NCBI RefSeq assembly: GCF_016595795.1
Contig: NZ_JAENHN010000046.1
Coordinates: 140,521 to 204,520 of the forward strand
DNA from: Clostridium yunnanense
GTDB lineage: Bacteria; Bacillota; Clostridia; Clostridiales; Clostridiaceae
Reading direction: 5' to 3'
Length of the DNA stretch: 64,000 nucleotides
Shown here: piece after piece, positions 18,675-27,989 of the stretch
Layout of the letters: each line of letters begins with the position of its first letter
How positions within the stretch are numbered: the first letter of the stretch is position 1
Program-made: the position numbers and the translations under genes
The notes under the pieces: model-generated
What the model was told of the DNA's origin: nothing
Seen by the model: only the letters and a program-made list of their open reading frames with translations
Database searches by the model: none

Positions 18675-18937
18675 CCGAATCATTTGTTTTTCTACAAACC
18701 TATCTTCTCAGAATTCTTTCATATATATCCTTTATATTACTATTTAAAACCCAGTAACTCTAAAGCTAAAGCTATTTCCAAATCTTAATTTTTACGCTTA
18801 GTTATATGTAGCTTTACATAAATAGAAATTAAACAATGATTCTACATCATTTTATGGAAAGTATGCTTGACATTTATACTTAGCAGCACTACAATTAAAT
18901 TACGGAAAGCAAGCTTTACATGAAAAGGAGTGGCAAT

Positions 18938-19135
18938 GTGAAAAATCGTTTAGAAGAGATACGAAAAAAACACGGCATTAAGCAAGAAGATTTAGCAACT
19001 GCTCTTGAAGTGTCGAGACAAACAATTGGTTCACTAGAGAACGGAAGATACAATCCATCAATTCTATTAGCCTTTAAAATCGCAAAATATTTCAATATGA
19101 GCATCGAAGAAATCTTTATTTATGAGGAGGATTAA
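18938..19135 (+). CDS. Short XRE-family HTH regulator
   Basis: 65 aa from a GTG at 18938 with AAGGAG seven bases upstream; the ATG at 18920 would place that binding site inside the gene. The whole protein is one Cro/CI-type HTH: 'LEEIRKKHGIKQEDLATALEVSRQTIGSLENGRYNPS', ending 'YFNMSIEEIFIYEED'. This mini-regulator type usually sits directly upstream of a small membrane protein, as here (gap of 5 bases), and the pair is probably co-transcribed and autoregulated. Regulatory target inferred only from context. Confidence 0.88.
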   Translation: MKNRLEEIRKKHGIKQEDLATALEVSRQTIGSLENGRYNPSILLAFKIAKYFNMSIEEIFIYEED

Positions 19136-19140
19136 ATAAA

Positions 19141-19572
19141 ATGAAAAAAAATACTACAAATTACTTTGCAGTGGCATTTGGATTGTTGCTATTATGTATA
19201 GGGTTATACCTTAGTAAAACAATCTTTGAACCTCAAGGGATTATGAGAGCCTTCCCTTATGTATGTATCGGCCTCGGATGCGGAATTTTTGGTCATGGTA
19301 TGGGGGAAATTATCAGCCGTAGATCATTAAAAAATCATCCTGAGATTGATAAACAAATTAGGATTGACAAATCAGATGAACGTAATGTTTCTATTGCAAA
19401 TCTCGCAAAGGCGAAAGCCTATGATATGATGATATTCATATTTGGCGCATTAATCCTTACCTTTGCTTTAATGGGAATTGATATGATAGCTCTTCTTCTT
19501 TTAGTGTTTTCATATTTATTTATTGTTGGCTATGGTATTTATTATCGCTACAAATTTGATAAAACAATGTAA
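19141..19572 (+). CDS. Four-helix membrane protein paired with the XRE regulator
   Basis: 143 aa. Helix 1 'YFAVAFGLLLLCIGLYLSKT', helix 2 'FPYVCIGLGCGIFGHGMGEI', a cytoplasmic loop with 'IRIDKSDERNVSIANLAKAKAYD', then two closely spaced helices (~100-135). The 'DERN...AKAKAYD' loop is seen in small Firmicutes membrane proteins encoded next to XRE mini-regulators (DUF2178-like); function unknown. It follows the regulator by 5 bases in the same operon and ends in the terminator at 19680. Confidence 0.75.
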   Translation: MKKNTTNYFAVAFGLLLLCIGLYLSKTIFEPQGIMRAFPYVCIGLGCGIFGHGMGEIISRRSLKNHPEIDKQIRIDKSDERNVSIANLAKAKAYDMMIFIFGALILTFALMGIDMIALLLLVFSYLFIVGYGIYYRYKFDKTM

Positions 19573-19584
19573 TTAAGCCTGTAC

Positions 19585-19663
19585 TAAACTCAACTACTAA
19601 GTTATGCGTGCCCGACAATCACCAGAAGCCTTGATTATAAAATATGTATAAATTAAATTTCTA
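19585..19663 (+). repeat. Copy B2 of the nested stem-loop repeat family
   Basis: Shares CAACTACTAA...TGCCCGACAATC with copy B1. The inner stem is AATCA (19617-19621) with TGATT (19632-19636) around a CAGAAGCC-containing loop. The outer stem is partly degraded. Confidence 0.6.
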
Positions 19664-19679
19664 TATAGACCCTTTAATA

Positions 19680-19714
19680 AAAGCAGCTTAGACCTCTTAG
19701 TCCAAGCTGCTTTC
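19680..19714. terminator. Bidirectional terminator between convergent genes
   Basis: AAAGCAGCTT.GAC pairs with GTC.AAGCTGCTTT around a short loop. It separates the rightward membrane protein (ends 19572) from the leftward DUF3892 gene (ends 19751). Confidence 0.8.
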
Positions 19715-19750
19715 TGTATAAGAATATTTAATAATCAATTACTAGCTTTC

Positions 19751-20029
19751 TTATTGGAAGAACTGTCTTGAATCTTGTGCATCTCTTTTTAAATGTGTCT
19801 CTGATATATTGTTTGGCTCGCTACCATCTTCTGATACACATTTAAGATATTCTGTTCCATTTTTTGCTTTGGCTATTTCAACATCTCTAAGTACTCCTTG
19901 TTTTGCAAACATAACAGCTTCACCTGTTGAAATTCTTTCTCCGTTGTCTAATTCATATAATATTATCTGATCGTCCTCATCTTTTATAATTTTAGCTATT
20001 GTGTGCGCAAAGTTCTTATCTATAGGCAT
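19751..20029 (-). CDS. DUF3892 domain protein
   Basis: 92 aa with a GAAAGGA ribosome binding site. The small beta-rich DUF3892 domain covers residues ~8-82 ('IAKIIKDEDDQIILYELDNGERIS', then 'EAVMFAKQGVLRDVEIAKAKNG.EYL', in outline). Family function is unknown; members are common in Clostridium and Bacillus as single genes. It stands alone between a bidirectional terminator and the beta-propeller gene. Confidence 0.82.
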   Translation of the reverse strand: MPIDKNFAHTIAKIIKDEDDQIILYELDNGERISTGEAVMFAKQGVLRDVEIAKAKNGTEYLKCVSEDGSEPNNISETHLKRDAQDSRQFFQ

Positions 20030-20166
20030 ATAATCATTCCTTTCTTAAACTTAATACATATTAAGTTTAAGCAGTTCTTTACGGTATATACATGATTTTA
20101 ATTAATTTATTAAAAATTCGCTAGCGGAATATTTTATAGATGAATTACTATTTCAATGTATAATAT

Positions 20167-21066
20167 TTACCCTATTTCATCCATAACTGACCCACTCCAT
20201 GTTGCAATAATTATCTTTCTATCACCATCTACAAATTCCATATCTGATATATAGTCAACATCATATTCCTTTATTAGCTCGCCTGTTTCATGATTATACA
20301 ACAAGCCTTTATCTTTTGATTTAAATTCATCAATCTCCTCAGAAATCTTTATAAACATATATTTTTCATTTATAGATAATATAACTTTTTCTATTCCATC
20401 ATATTCTTTTTTACTCTTCATCTTAAAGTCCTTATCTAGCTTAACTAAATAATAACCTTCATTGGGCATCACACCATATTGTAAATAGCAAGATGAACAA
20501 ATAATAAAACTATCCCTTATTTGCCTAAAATTAACTATCGAATCAATCTTTATTTGTTCAAAAACAAGTGGTTCTGATAGATCTGCAATATATGCCATTT
20601 TGGTTAATAATTCCGTTGCAATAATTTTCTTTTCGTATTTATCAAAATATAAATCCACATGTCTCCCTTCATTAAGAGGTTTATTGTGAAAATCATATAA
20701 TACTTTATGATTATAAGTATCAGTATTTAACATCATGATTTTTCCAGTCCAATCAGTATCAAGTATATTTTTCCCATCCTCCATAAAATGAATATCGCAT
20801 CCTTCATGATGTTCCATCTCACTATCTCCTAAGAGTTCTCCTTCTGGAAAAGAATATACTGCGATTTTCCCACTGGTATTTTTAACAGCAAAGCGGTCAG
20901 CACATGCATTTATAGCTACACTGCTTATATGACTTATAGTTTTATATTTATATAAAAGTTTATAGTCTTCCATACCAGTTACATAGACAGTATTCCTTGA
21001 AAAAGTAAAAAGAAGTTTTTTCTCCTCATTTACAGCAATTCTATAACCACCTTTAATTTTTTTCAT
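20167..21066 (-). CDS. Cytoplasmic beta-propeller (WD40-like) protein
   Basis: 299 aa with GAGGAG upstream of the ATG. It has no signal peptide or membrane segment. Repeating ~40-residue blocks of short beta strands with aromatic/Asp-rich turns ('SVAINACADRFAVKNTSGKIAVYSF', 'NILDTDWTGKIMMLNTDT', 'MEFVDGDRKIIIATWSGSV', in outline) suggest a WD40/YVTN-like propeller of about six or seven blades. Clear WD dipeptides are absent, so the fold is inferred from repeat pattern. It may act as a protein-interaction scaffold. No partner is obvious. Confidence 0.6.
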   Translation of the reverse strand: MKKIKGGYRIAVNEEKKLLFTFSRNTVYVTGMEDYKLLYKYKTISHISSVAINACADRFAVKNTSGKIAVYSFPEGELLGDSEMEHHEGCDIHFMEDGKNILDTDWTGKIMMLNTDTYNHKVLYDFHNKPLNEGRHVDLYFDKYEKKIIATELLTKMAYIADLSEPLVFEQIKIDSIVNFRQIRDSFIICSSCYLQYGVMPNEGYYLVKLDKDFKMKSKKEYDGIEKVILSINEKYMFIKISEEIDEFKSKDKGLLYNHETGELIKEYDVDYISDMEFVDGDRKIIIATWSGSVMDEIG

Positions 21067-21440
21067 GATTATTCTCCTCTACAAATTTACTATTTATATT
21101 AGTTAATCTTAAATTGTGATTTATTTGTAAGTATTATTTTCCATAAGGTATTAATTGTTTTTTAAAGATAATATTAAGTTCAGTGATTAAAATAATCTAT
21201 CACGTTTATAGTCTATATATCCAGAACCTAGCAGAGTTTTAAGAATAGTCTTATGTTTAGAGTTATCCCTCCAGCTTAACAATACTTTTTCCTACATATT
21301 CTACAAACTTTGCAATACTCCTTTTTTAAATGTTAAGACACCTTTGCCATTAATTATTTTTTACTTATATTTTTCATCATTTTTGTTTGCTTTTTAGTGG
21401 TCCTTTTAACATGAACTTACGTAAATAATAAAGTGTAATT
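21067..21440. other. Intergenic region between beta-propeller gene and tubulin-operon terminator
   Basis: No supported ORF, RNA gene or repeat is visible. It probably holds the promoter for the beta-propeller gene. Confidence 0.35.
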
Positions 21441-21483
21441 TTAAAAAAATAAAAACTCTTACCATTATTACTGATAAGAGTTT
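21441..21483 (-). terminator. Terminator of the VWA-tubulin operon
   Basis: Minus strand AAACTCTTA pairs with TAAGAGTTT (plus-strand arms beginning 21453 and ending 21483) and is followed by TTATTTTTTT. It lies ~115 bases after the stop of the 50-aa ORF, supporting that ORF as the last cistron. Confidence 0.88.
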
Positions 21484-21598
21484 CTATAATCTTTTCTTAC
21501 AATGATGATTTAGATATATAACATCATTGTGTAATTATAGAGAATTTAGTTTATATTTATGAAAATATGTTATCTTTTCTAATGGACAGATACACCCT

Positions 21599-21751
21599 TT
21601 ACTCATATCTACCTAGCAACTTTATTATTATTTTGCAAAGCTCAGGATTATTTTTAAGCTTCTCTTCATTGAAGGAAATTTTATTTTCTCTAAGAAGCTC
21701 ACAAGCCTTTTTGAATAATATCATGTGTTCTATGTTTATAACCTTATCCAT
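21599..21751 (-). CDS. 50-aa ORF at the end of the VWA-tubulin operon
   Basis: An ATG at 21751 with GGTGA six bases upstream opens a 50-codon frame beginning MDKVINIEHMILFKKACELL and ending 'ELCKIIIKLLGRYE'. It is charged and helical, with Leu/Ile/Lys-rich composition and no signal peptide. It starts 62 bases after the preceding gene and is followed by the operon terminator, so it is probably co-expressed. No family is recognised. A small helical accessory or interaction peptide is possible. Confidence 0.55.
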   Translation of the reverse strand: MDKVINIEHMILFKKACELLRENKISFNEEKLKNNPELCKIIIKLLGRYE

Positions 21752-21813
21752 GCTATCACCATATTTTGTTTTTGTTATATATTATGATGATAATCATAAT
21801 AAGCTACAAACAT

Positions 21814-22881
21814 TTATTTATCGGTGCTCGGCACTTCTCCAACTCTAAAGCTGTTGTCATCCTTTAACTCACAATAAAAGTATTGTTTATTATCATTAGT
21901 ATAATACCTTCCTACTAGTTCATCTGCTCCTTCTACTGCAAGCGCAAGGTTAGTTTGCCCATCTTTTAATGGAATTTTCAGTTCTACAACTTCCATATCC
22001 ATAGCTCTTAAAATGGCTGCTACACAAACTCCTAATGAATAGTTGTCACCTTCCTGTTTTTCTAAGGTTTCAGAAGGCTTTTGCAGAGTAATTGTTTTAT
22101 CATTCACTTCTGTCTTATATTTAAATTTACTTATTAGAGAATAAACCGCTGAGATTTTATGAAAATTATCTAAGCCATTTAAATCACATAGCTCTTTAAT
22201 CTGTTCTCCAAAATCTTTAACATTCTTCTCAACCTCTAGTTGAGTTTCCTCATCTTGAACTATGCTATTATCTCCTTTTTCAAAACTCACCTTAAAATCT
22301 ATAGGCTTTTTTATACTCAAAGCATCCATAATATAGCTCCAGTTAAAATCAATATAATCCTCTCCAGCCTCTTCAGCTAGTTCCTTCCTTTCGTTCTTCT
22401 CTTCCGTTTTTATCTCACTCTTTAGGTCCTTCTTAATCTTCTTAAGCCTTAATTCTTTAAAGATAAATATTAAGCAAAGCATGCCAAGTACTATGATCTT
22501 AATATCTATTACCTTAAAAAGTATCTGAAGAACTAAGGATAGAATAATAAGAACTCTTGCTGATAGATTTATAGATCTTTGCCCTTTAGAATATTTAATT
22601 AGGCTCCACTGACTTATATCTATATTCTTAAATACGAATAAACTTTTTCTTACTACATTGGTTAACAAAAAATAAAGCAGTAAAAATAAAATCACAAAGC
22701 TTACAAAATATATTGTAGGCGGTAAATAATCTGAAGAAATATAAAGCAAAAACTTAAAAGGTGGATTTGGGTAGGTTTCTAAAAGATAGTCTGCAAATTT
22801 TATACAAAGTCCATATACCGCCAGGTTCAGAGGGATCACATAAAATACTATAATTAAAAATAATGCGATTATTTCTATCAT
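21814..22881 (-). CDS. Membrane protein with C-terminal transglutaminase-like domain
   Basis: 355 aa. Helices are visible at ~1-27, ~50-73 and ~104-142, with basic KKIKKDLKSEIK after them, then a soluble ~200-residue tail. The tail contains 'KISAVYSLISKFKY', 'YSLGVCVAAILRAMDMEVVEL', 'LALAVEG' and 'YFYCELKD..SFRVGEVP'. This order recalls transglutaminase-like (Cys-His-Asp) folds, with Cys in 'GVCVAA', but the usual His strand reads 'LALAVEG' with no His, so a peptidase or transferase activity is doubtful. The ATG overlaps the previous stop by four bases (ATGA), so translation is coupled to the 712-aa gene. Confidence 0.6.
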   Translation of the reverse strand: MIEIIALFLIIVFYVIPLNLAVYGLCIKFADYLLETYPNPPFKFLLYISSDYLPPTIYFVSFVILFLLLYFLLTNVVRKSLFVFKNIDISQWSLIKYSKGQRSINLSARVLIILSLVLQILFKVIDIKIIVLGMLCLIFIFKELRLKKIKKDLKSEIKTEEKNERKELAEEAGEDYIDFNWSYIMDALSIKKPIDFKVSFEKGDNSIVQDEETQLEVEKNVKDFGEQIKELCDLNGLDNFHKISAVYSLISKFKYKTEVNDKTITLQKPSETLEKQEGDNYSLGVCVAAILRAMDMEVVELKIPLKDGQTNLALAVEGADELVGRYYTNDNKQYFYCELKDDNSFRVGEVPSTDK

Positions 22882-25016
22882 ATACTGTTCCCCTCCTTTA
22901 TACTCATAAATGGAGTTATGCTGCTAAGCTCCACTCCTAAGGTAAGCTTGATTATTGATATACTATCTATAAAAACATCTTCCCCATCAATGGTAGAAAT
23001 CTCATATCCACTTAGCTTTGAGTTTAATACATCCTTTGTAGCTTCTACAAAACCTTTAGTTGATACAAACATTCCATGTCTTTCTAGTTCTCGGCTATTA
23101 TTATACTGAAGTAATTCTTTAGACTTAATCACACCTTTATCAATCCAACTTGAAATCCCTTCGTTTAATTCATCCCCATATTTGAATCTTAAAAACTCAT
23201 AAAAGTCTAAAGCTAAATAACTTTTTGAAGCCTCCAAAGCATATTCTTCTATGATTTCCTTTATGGCTTCTTCCTTAAACTGTTTAATATCCGAAAGTTT
23301 TGCTGCAAGACCTGAATAAATTCTTCCAAGATCTTTACTTTGAGCTTCATAAAACCTCTTTCTATCCTTAAAGTCAAGCAAGCTGGTTATAAGATTTTCA
23401 TCATCCAAATCATCATATTCTGCTTGAGCTAAAATATCTGACCTTACTTTTTTGCAATTTTCGATGCCTTCAGCTACTTCTACGATTCTTTGATTAATAT
23501 AATCTATTATTGATTTTTGACCTTCAACTAATTTATTTTCCATATATTGCTTAACTAAGATACCAGAATTCTTATATACTTCATCTATATAAGTTTTTAT
23601 GAAATCATTGAACTTTTTCACTTTATATTTGTAATCTAACCAAGTGATAGAGGATGTTAGACCTATTAATAAGAATACATATATAACCTTCATGATAGTA
23701 CTTAGATAAGGAAAGAACAGATTATTTGAGGAATATATTAAAAAGCTTATAAGAATAACCATCTTCACTATAAACCCAATATAATTAGGATAATTATAAA
23801 CTTTTCTTTTCAAGGTTTCATTTAAATAACTTATATCCTTAGGCTCTTTAGTTCCATATCCTGCAGACTGCCCCTCTGCACTTTTTAATAATTCCTGTAA
23901 GAAGTTTTCTCCTTGTTTTAGACTATAACTTAAAGCTACTTCATTTAAATCTCTATTTATTGCCTCCTTGGCTCTAGCTTTAATATCTATTGAACTTTTG
24001 TCTATCTTTTTCTTTATTTCTCCTAGATATTTTTGTTCAAATACCCCTTCCCAGTTTTTCATGATTCTTGGGTAATCCCAGATGTTATCCGTTAGGTTTA
24101 CTTCTATAGCTTCATTGAACTTTAGCGTAGGTTCATCACCATCTATAAGAGGCACTCCGTTTTTAAGCTCATTTATATGAATACTGCTTTTAATGCTTCT
24201 AAAACTATCATAAGGACTATAATCAATATATTTTTCAAAGCTTATAGCCCTGTCCATAAGATCAAAAGCAAGATAACCTGAAAACTCTTTTAAAAGCTTA
24301 TCCTTTCGAACTGATAAAGCTGATATTCCGATGGTACCAACCTTAAAGTCACCTTCATGCATCAATATTCTCTGGTTAAAATAGGATAAAGACGGCTGCT
24401 TTGATGGAACAATATTAAGATATATTAAATGAGAGCTTATATATTCTAACTCTTCCTTTGAGATTCGTGTACCATCCTTTGAGATGCTATGAAGAAGATA
24501 TATTTTAGAATCAATATTTATCATATTTTCTTGCTTAGTAATGAACTTAACAATCGTGCTTAGATTATTTACTCCTCTTAATTTTTCTTCCTCAGTATAC
24601 GCCCATTCTTTGTGAACTATTGGAATGATATATAAGGACACCCCTGAATACTGTGACTTATCCACATTTCCATAGTTCAGTCCATAAATACTATCAATTA
24701 ATTCACTTGCTGATATTTCTGCACTATACATGTCCCAAAGCACATAAATATTTATCTTTACCCCTTCAATATTCTCATTTCTAACCTTATATCCTAAATC
24801 TACAAGTTTGTTAAGATTTTTAGCTGATAAAAGCTTATTATCCACTATTTCCTGAAGCTCACTTTTTATATCCTCAATACTTTCTACATCATAGCATTCT
24901 ATTAGATTTAAAAAGTGCTCAGGTGTTCCTAAGAGCATATTATTTAAAAAGTCCAGGGCCTTTTTACCAGAAGGCCCTGCAGAAATTACTAATGAAGGAT
25001 TAAATACTTCATTCAT
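22878..25016 (-). CDS. Membrane-anchored protein resembling a degenerate tubulin-like subunit
   Basis: 712 aa. The N-terminus 'NPSLVISAGPSGKKALDFL' aligns by eye with 'MPTLVIGLGGTGFQVIKRL' of the upstream tubulin-like protein. Later segments ('KIYLLHSISKDGTRISKEEL' and 'VGTIGISALSVRKDKLLKEF', ~171-245) align with the equivalent parts of that protein. The tubulin signature loop GGTGxGT is absent, so GTP hydrolysis is unlikely. Two membrane helices lie at ~412-430 and ~440-459, followed by a charged, coiled-coil-rich tail (~465-620). It starts 14 bases after the tubulin gene. It may be the membrane anchor or non-catalytic partner of the polymer; that is inference. Confidence 0.6.
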   Translation of the reverse strand: MNEVFNPSLVISAGPSGKKALDFLNNMLLGTPEHFLNLIECYDVESIEDIKSELQEIVDNKLLSAKNLNKLVDLGYKVRNENIEGVKINIYVLWDMYSAEISASELIDSIYGLNYGNVDKSQYSGVSLYIIPIVHKEWAYTEEEKLRGVNNLSTIVKFITKQENMINIDSKIYLLHSISKDGTRISKEELEYISSHLIYLNIVPSKQPSLSYFNQRILMHEGDFKVGTIGISALSVRKDKLLKEFSGYLAFDLMDRAISFEKYIDYSPYDSFRSIKSSIHINELKNGVPLIDGDEPTLKFNEAIEVNLTDNIWDYPRIMKNWEGVFEQKYLGEIKKKIDKSSIDIKARAKEAINRDLNEVALSYSLKQGENFLQELLKSAEGQSAGYGTKEPKDISYLNETLKRKVYNYPNYIGFIVKMVILISFLIYSSNNLFFPYLSTIMKVIYVFLLIGLTSSITWLDYKYKVKKFNDFIKTYIDEVYKNSGILVKQYMENKLVEGQKSIIDYINQRIVEVAEGIENCKKVRSDILAQAEYDDLDDENLITSLLDFKDRKRFYEAQSKDLGRIYSGLAAKLSDIKQFKEEAIKEIIEEYALEASKSYLALDFYEFLRFKYGDELNEGISSWIDKGVIKSKELLQYNNSRELERHGMFVSTKGFVEATKDVLNSKLSGYEISTIDGEDVFIDSISIIKLTLGVELSSITPFMSIKEGNSI

Positions 25017-25030
25017 TTAAAACACCTCTA

Positions 25031-27811
25031 CTATAATGATGTTTTATATTTAAGCTTCTCATAAGCAATAAAATCCTTCTCATTTACTTCATCGGAGATG
25101 AATTTTATCATATGCTCTTTTAGTTCTTCTTTTTTAAAGCTCTTTTCTATGGACATCACAAAATCATGCATTAATTTAATTAACTGCTTGTCTTGTGCTA
25201 ACTTATTAATAACCTCTTCCTGAGAAGTACCTACGATAAGCTTCTTATCTATAGTTGCCTTGTTCATAGGGAATTCCATGCATTCTTCCATATTATCTTC
25301 AAATTCAATGCAGTAAGGAGAAGAATAGATATATTTAAATCCGTCCTCATATCTAATATTCTTAACAAAGTCTCCATCAACATTTAGTATTAATCCGTAA
25401 GCTAAGGATAAATAATAATCCTCCATCAGTTTTTCTGTATCTAGATCCAAATCACTAAGTCCAATATATGACTCATTTAGGTGAAGCGGATAAGCCTTTG
25501 TGGAAAGAAGTCTTAAATAAAACTGCTTATAATTTTTTATGTCTGGGAGATATCCTGCACAAGCTCCCATGGTTATATGAATTACATCGATTGAGTATGG
25601 ATTTGTTGTTTCCACATATCTTGCTTGTCTTGATCTTTCCCCTGTTTGACTTCTAATCCAATTGTCTATAGGTTCTTGAGGTTTTATTGTAAATCCATTT
25701 GTTATATTCTCATCCTTTATTGCTCCAATGTAATAACATTCAGTCCAAGATACCTCTGGATTTTTTATAGCAGACCAAAACGGCTTGGATAGCTTAGACG
25801 TTATCTCAAGCTGCTCTCTAACATAATCATTTATACTTATATTTTTATCTTTTGCGTTTTGCTCTAAGATCTCCATTATGTTAATCTTAGAATCAATCTT
25901 ATCAAATTCTCTTTCGCAAATTTCTAAAAGTCTATCTTTACCTTCTTTAATAACTGAAATAATACTCATATCCTTAAACATTGCTGAAACTTTTTCTGTA
26001 AGATTCTTACCGAAATTCTCATAATAATAGTGTTCATAGAATTCCTTTGTAATCATTTCTCTGGAAATAATGTTGCCACCGTACTTTTTGTTTGCCTGAT
26101 AATTGATCTTGTTCAGCCTATTATTAACCTGATTAATAGAAGCATTTATATCTCCAATTACAGCACCAATACTAGCCTTACAGTCATCAATTATCTCTGC
26201 TGCTAGATCATACTTTTTCTTTAAGATCTTATAAGATAGCTCCCCAAATTTCTGATCTACAAACTTATTAAAGTCTGAGATGAGTTTTCCATCTACATCC
26301 TTCTTACCATTTTTGACCTTCTTATCTTTAATATTGTCCATACTGTTTTCAATATTTGCTCTATCGACAGTGCTATTATTATTATAATCTGCATAATTTT
26401 CATAATCACTTGCAAAGGCTGCTTTAAGCTCAGTTAAAATCGCATTTAAGTTAATTAGTCCATACTCTACAGCCTTTTCATTTACAAAGCTGCTGAGGAT
26501 TCTATTTACTACTTCTTTACTACTCTCCTGATCACTTTTCCATTGCTGATATCTTTCATCTGAGATATTTTCAACTCTCTTAAGATTTCCTTTTTTGGCT
26601 ATAAACTCAGTGTATTTCTTTCCACTATATCTATTACTGCTTCTAAAGTCCTTAAGTCTATCTGTGATTTCTAAGGCTTCATTTATCTCCAGTGCTAAGT
26701 TTTGAGCTATTTCATAAAGGCTTTCCTCTTCACTTGAATTAGATATCTTCGATAATATCTCTGAAGTGAGTCTATAAGCACAGTATCTTCTCAAATTTTC
26801 TACTGGAACCTCCATTGAGGAAGATGAAAAAGTACTAAAGTGTCTGTCCCTTTTTAACACCGGGTCTTTATCTTTACATATAAAATTAGCATAATCTGCT
26901 CTTAATTGTGAGCCAAGCTTTGTTCCTACCTCCTGGAATAGTTGAAGTGAACACAAATCGTAAATATCTTCAATGTTCGTTAACACTCCACCCATCTCAT
27001 TTTTATTTTCAAGTAGATAGCAGATATCAAAAAGCTTCTTTTCAAGCTTGATTTCTCCTATATTGTTGTACTTAAAGGAGTATTTTTCATCATCTGGATT
27101 TGTGATAGAAGACATGAAAAACTCCAATTCTTTAAGTGCAGCATAGCAGTTTGCCTTACTTCTATTTTGAGCATCTAAATCCGAAGAAAGCTTGTCATCA
27201 TAGCAGCTTTCTAAGGTAAATAATCCAATTATATTTGTATTATCCCTGTTGAATACCTTCGATAACATTACTGCTACATCTAAGAAAGTACCGCAACCAG
27301 TGCCCCCAGCTAAAGATCCAACTACATAAACCTTATGTCTGTCTATATTTTCTAAATAAGCTTCTCCAACATCTGTTAATACCTTGTGTAGATCCACAAG
27401 ATCATTCTTAGCAGTATTTAAAGTATCATATACTAGCTGTGCATTTTTAGCTAAATACATTCTACCTATAGGTCTCATTAGTCCTGCACCTTGATCTGTT
27501 GACGTAAAGAAATCAGGAGTAATAGGTGGATTTTTAGGAAGCCAATCAAAATATGGATTCTTATAAGCCCAATCTAAAGTTGTCTTAACCCCTTCTCCAA
27601 ATCTCAATTGACACTTTTCATTGTTATCTATGTCATCATCTAAAAAAGATTTTAAATCAGTATCGATTATCAAATATCTTATAGGCAGCTTCTTACCACC
27701 ATATCTTTTACTAAATAGCTTTTTAAGTCTTTTAATAACTTGAAAGCCTGTACCTCCTAGTCCAATAACTAAAGTAGGCATAATATCCTTTGGCACTTCC
27801 ATGTTACGCAT
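25031..27811 (-). CDS. Large tubulin/FtsZ-like GTPase (Tubulin_2 family)
   Basis: 926 aa. Residues ~10-190 carry the nucleotide-binding features of tubulin/FtsZ: 'TLVIGLGGTGFQVIKRL' (Gly-rich loop 17-22), 'YLIIDTD' (~47-52), 'QGAGLMRPIGRM' (~107-117) and the tubulin signature 'GSLAGGTGCGTFLDVA' (GGTGCGT at 169-175). The remaining ~700 residues are helical and charged, far longer than FtsZ. This matches the bacterial/archaeal 'tubulin-like' family, which Makarova and Koonin (2010) proposed to be part of a VWA-linked membrane-remodelling system. The ATG at 27811 has AGGAGG. It is followed closely by a membrane partner and preceded by a VWA gene. Family firm; cellular role unproven. Confidence 0.88.
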   Translation of the reverse strand: MRNMEVPKDIMPTLVIGLGGTGFQVIKRLKKLFSKRYGGKKLPIRYLIIDTDLKSFLDDDIDNNEKCQLRFGEGVKTTLDWAYKNPYFDWLPKNPPITPDFFTSTDQGAGLMRPIGRMYLAKNAQLVYDTLNTAKNDLVDLHKVLTDVGEAYLENIDRHKVYVVGSLAGGTGCGTFLDVAVMLSKVFNRDNTNIIGLFTLESCYDDKLSSDLDAQNRSKANCYAALKELEFFMSSITNPDDEKYSFKYNNIGEIKLEKKLFDICYLLENKNEMGGVLTNIEDIYDLCSLQLFQEVGTKLGSQLRADYANFICKDKDPVLKRDRHFSTFSSSSMEVPVENLRRYCAYRLTSEILSKISNSSEEESLYEIAQNLALEINEALEITDRLKDFRSSNRYSGKKYTEFIAKKGNLKRVENISDERYQQWKSDQESSKEVVNRILSSFVNEKAVEYGLINLNAILTELKAAFASDYENYADYNNNSTVDRANIENSMDNIKDKKVKNGKKDVDGKLISDFNKFVDQKFGELSYKILKKKYDLAAEIIDDCKASIGAVIGDINASINQVNNRLNKINYQANKKYGGNIISREMITKEFYEHYYYENFGKNLTEKVSAMFKDMSIISVIKEGKDRLLEICEREFDKIDSKINIMEILEQNAKDKNISINDYVREQLEITSKLSKPFWSAIKNPEVSWTECYYIGAIKDENITNGFTIKPQEPIDNWIRSQTGERSRQARYVETTNPYSIDVIHITMGACAGYLPDIKNYKQFYLRLLSTKAYPLHLNESYIGLSDLDLDTEKLMEDYYLSLAYGLILNVDGDFVKNIRYEDGFKYIYSSPYCIEFEDNMEECMEFPMNKATIDKKLIVGTSQEEVINKLAQDKQLIKLMHDFVMSIEKSFKKEELKEHMIKFISDEVNEKDFIAYEKLKYKTSL

Positions 27812-27855
27812 TGTGTACCTCCTAATATAGTAATTTTTAGGTTATGTTTATGTAC

Positions 27856-27919
27856 TGTGTTAAAATTTAGGTGCCACTATTCCGATACTTAAATGAGCTT
27901 CGCAGAGAATTAATATGAT
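27856..27919 (+). repeat. Family A dispersed repeat, copy 1
   Basis: GTGTTAAAATTTA ... TCCGATAC-TTAAATGAGCTTCGC-GAGAATTAATATGAT. Two similar copies flank the MerR gene (30643-30702 and 31543-31666). Confidence 0.55.
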
Positions 27920-27989
27920 TTTCTACAATGTAACACCTAAAACTGTATAAACTCACTACGTTCGGACAAATACAGTTTTTTAACGGCTT

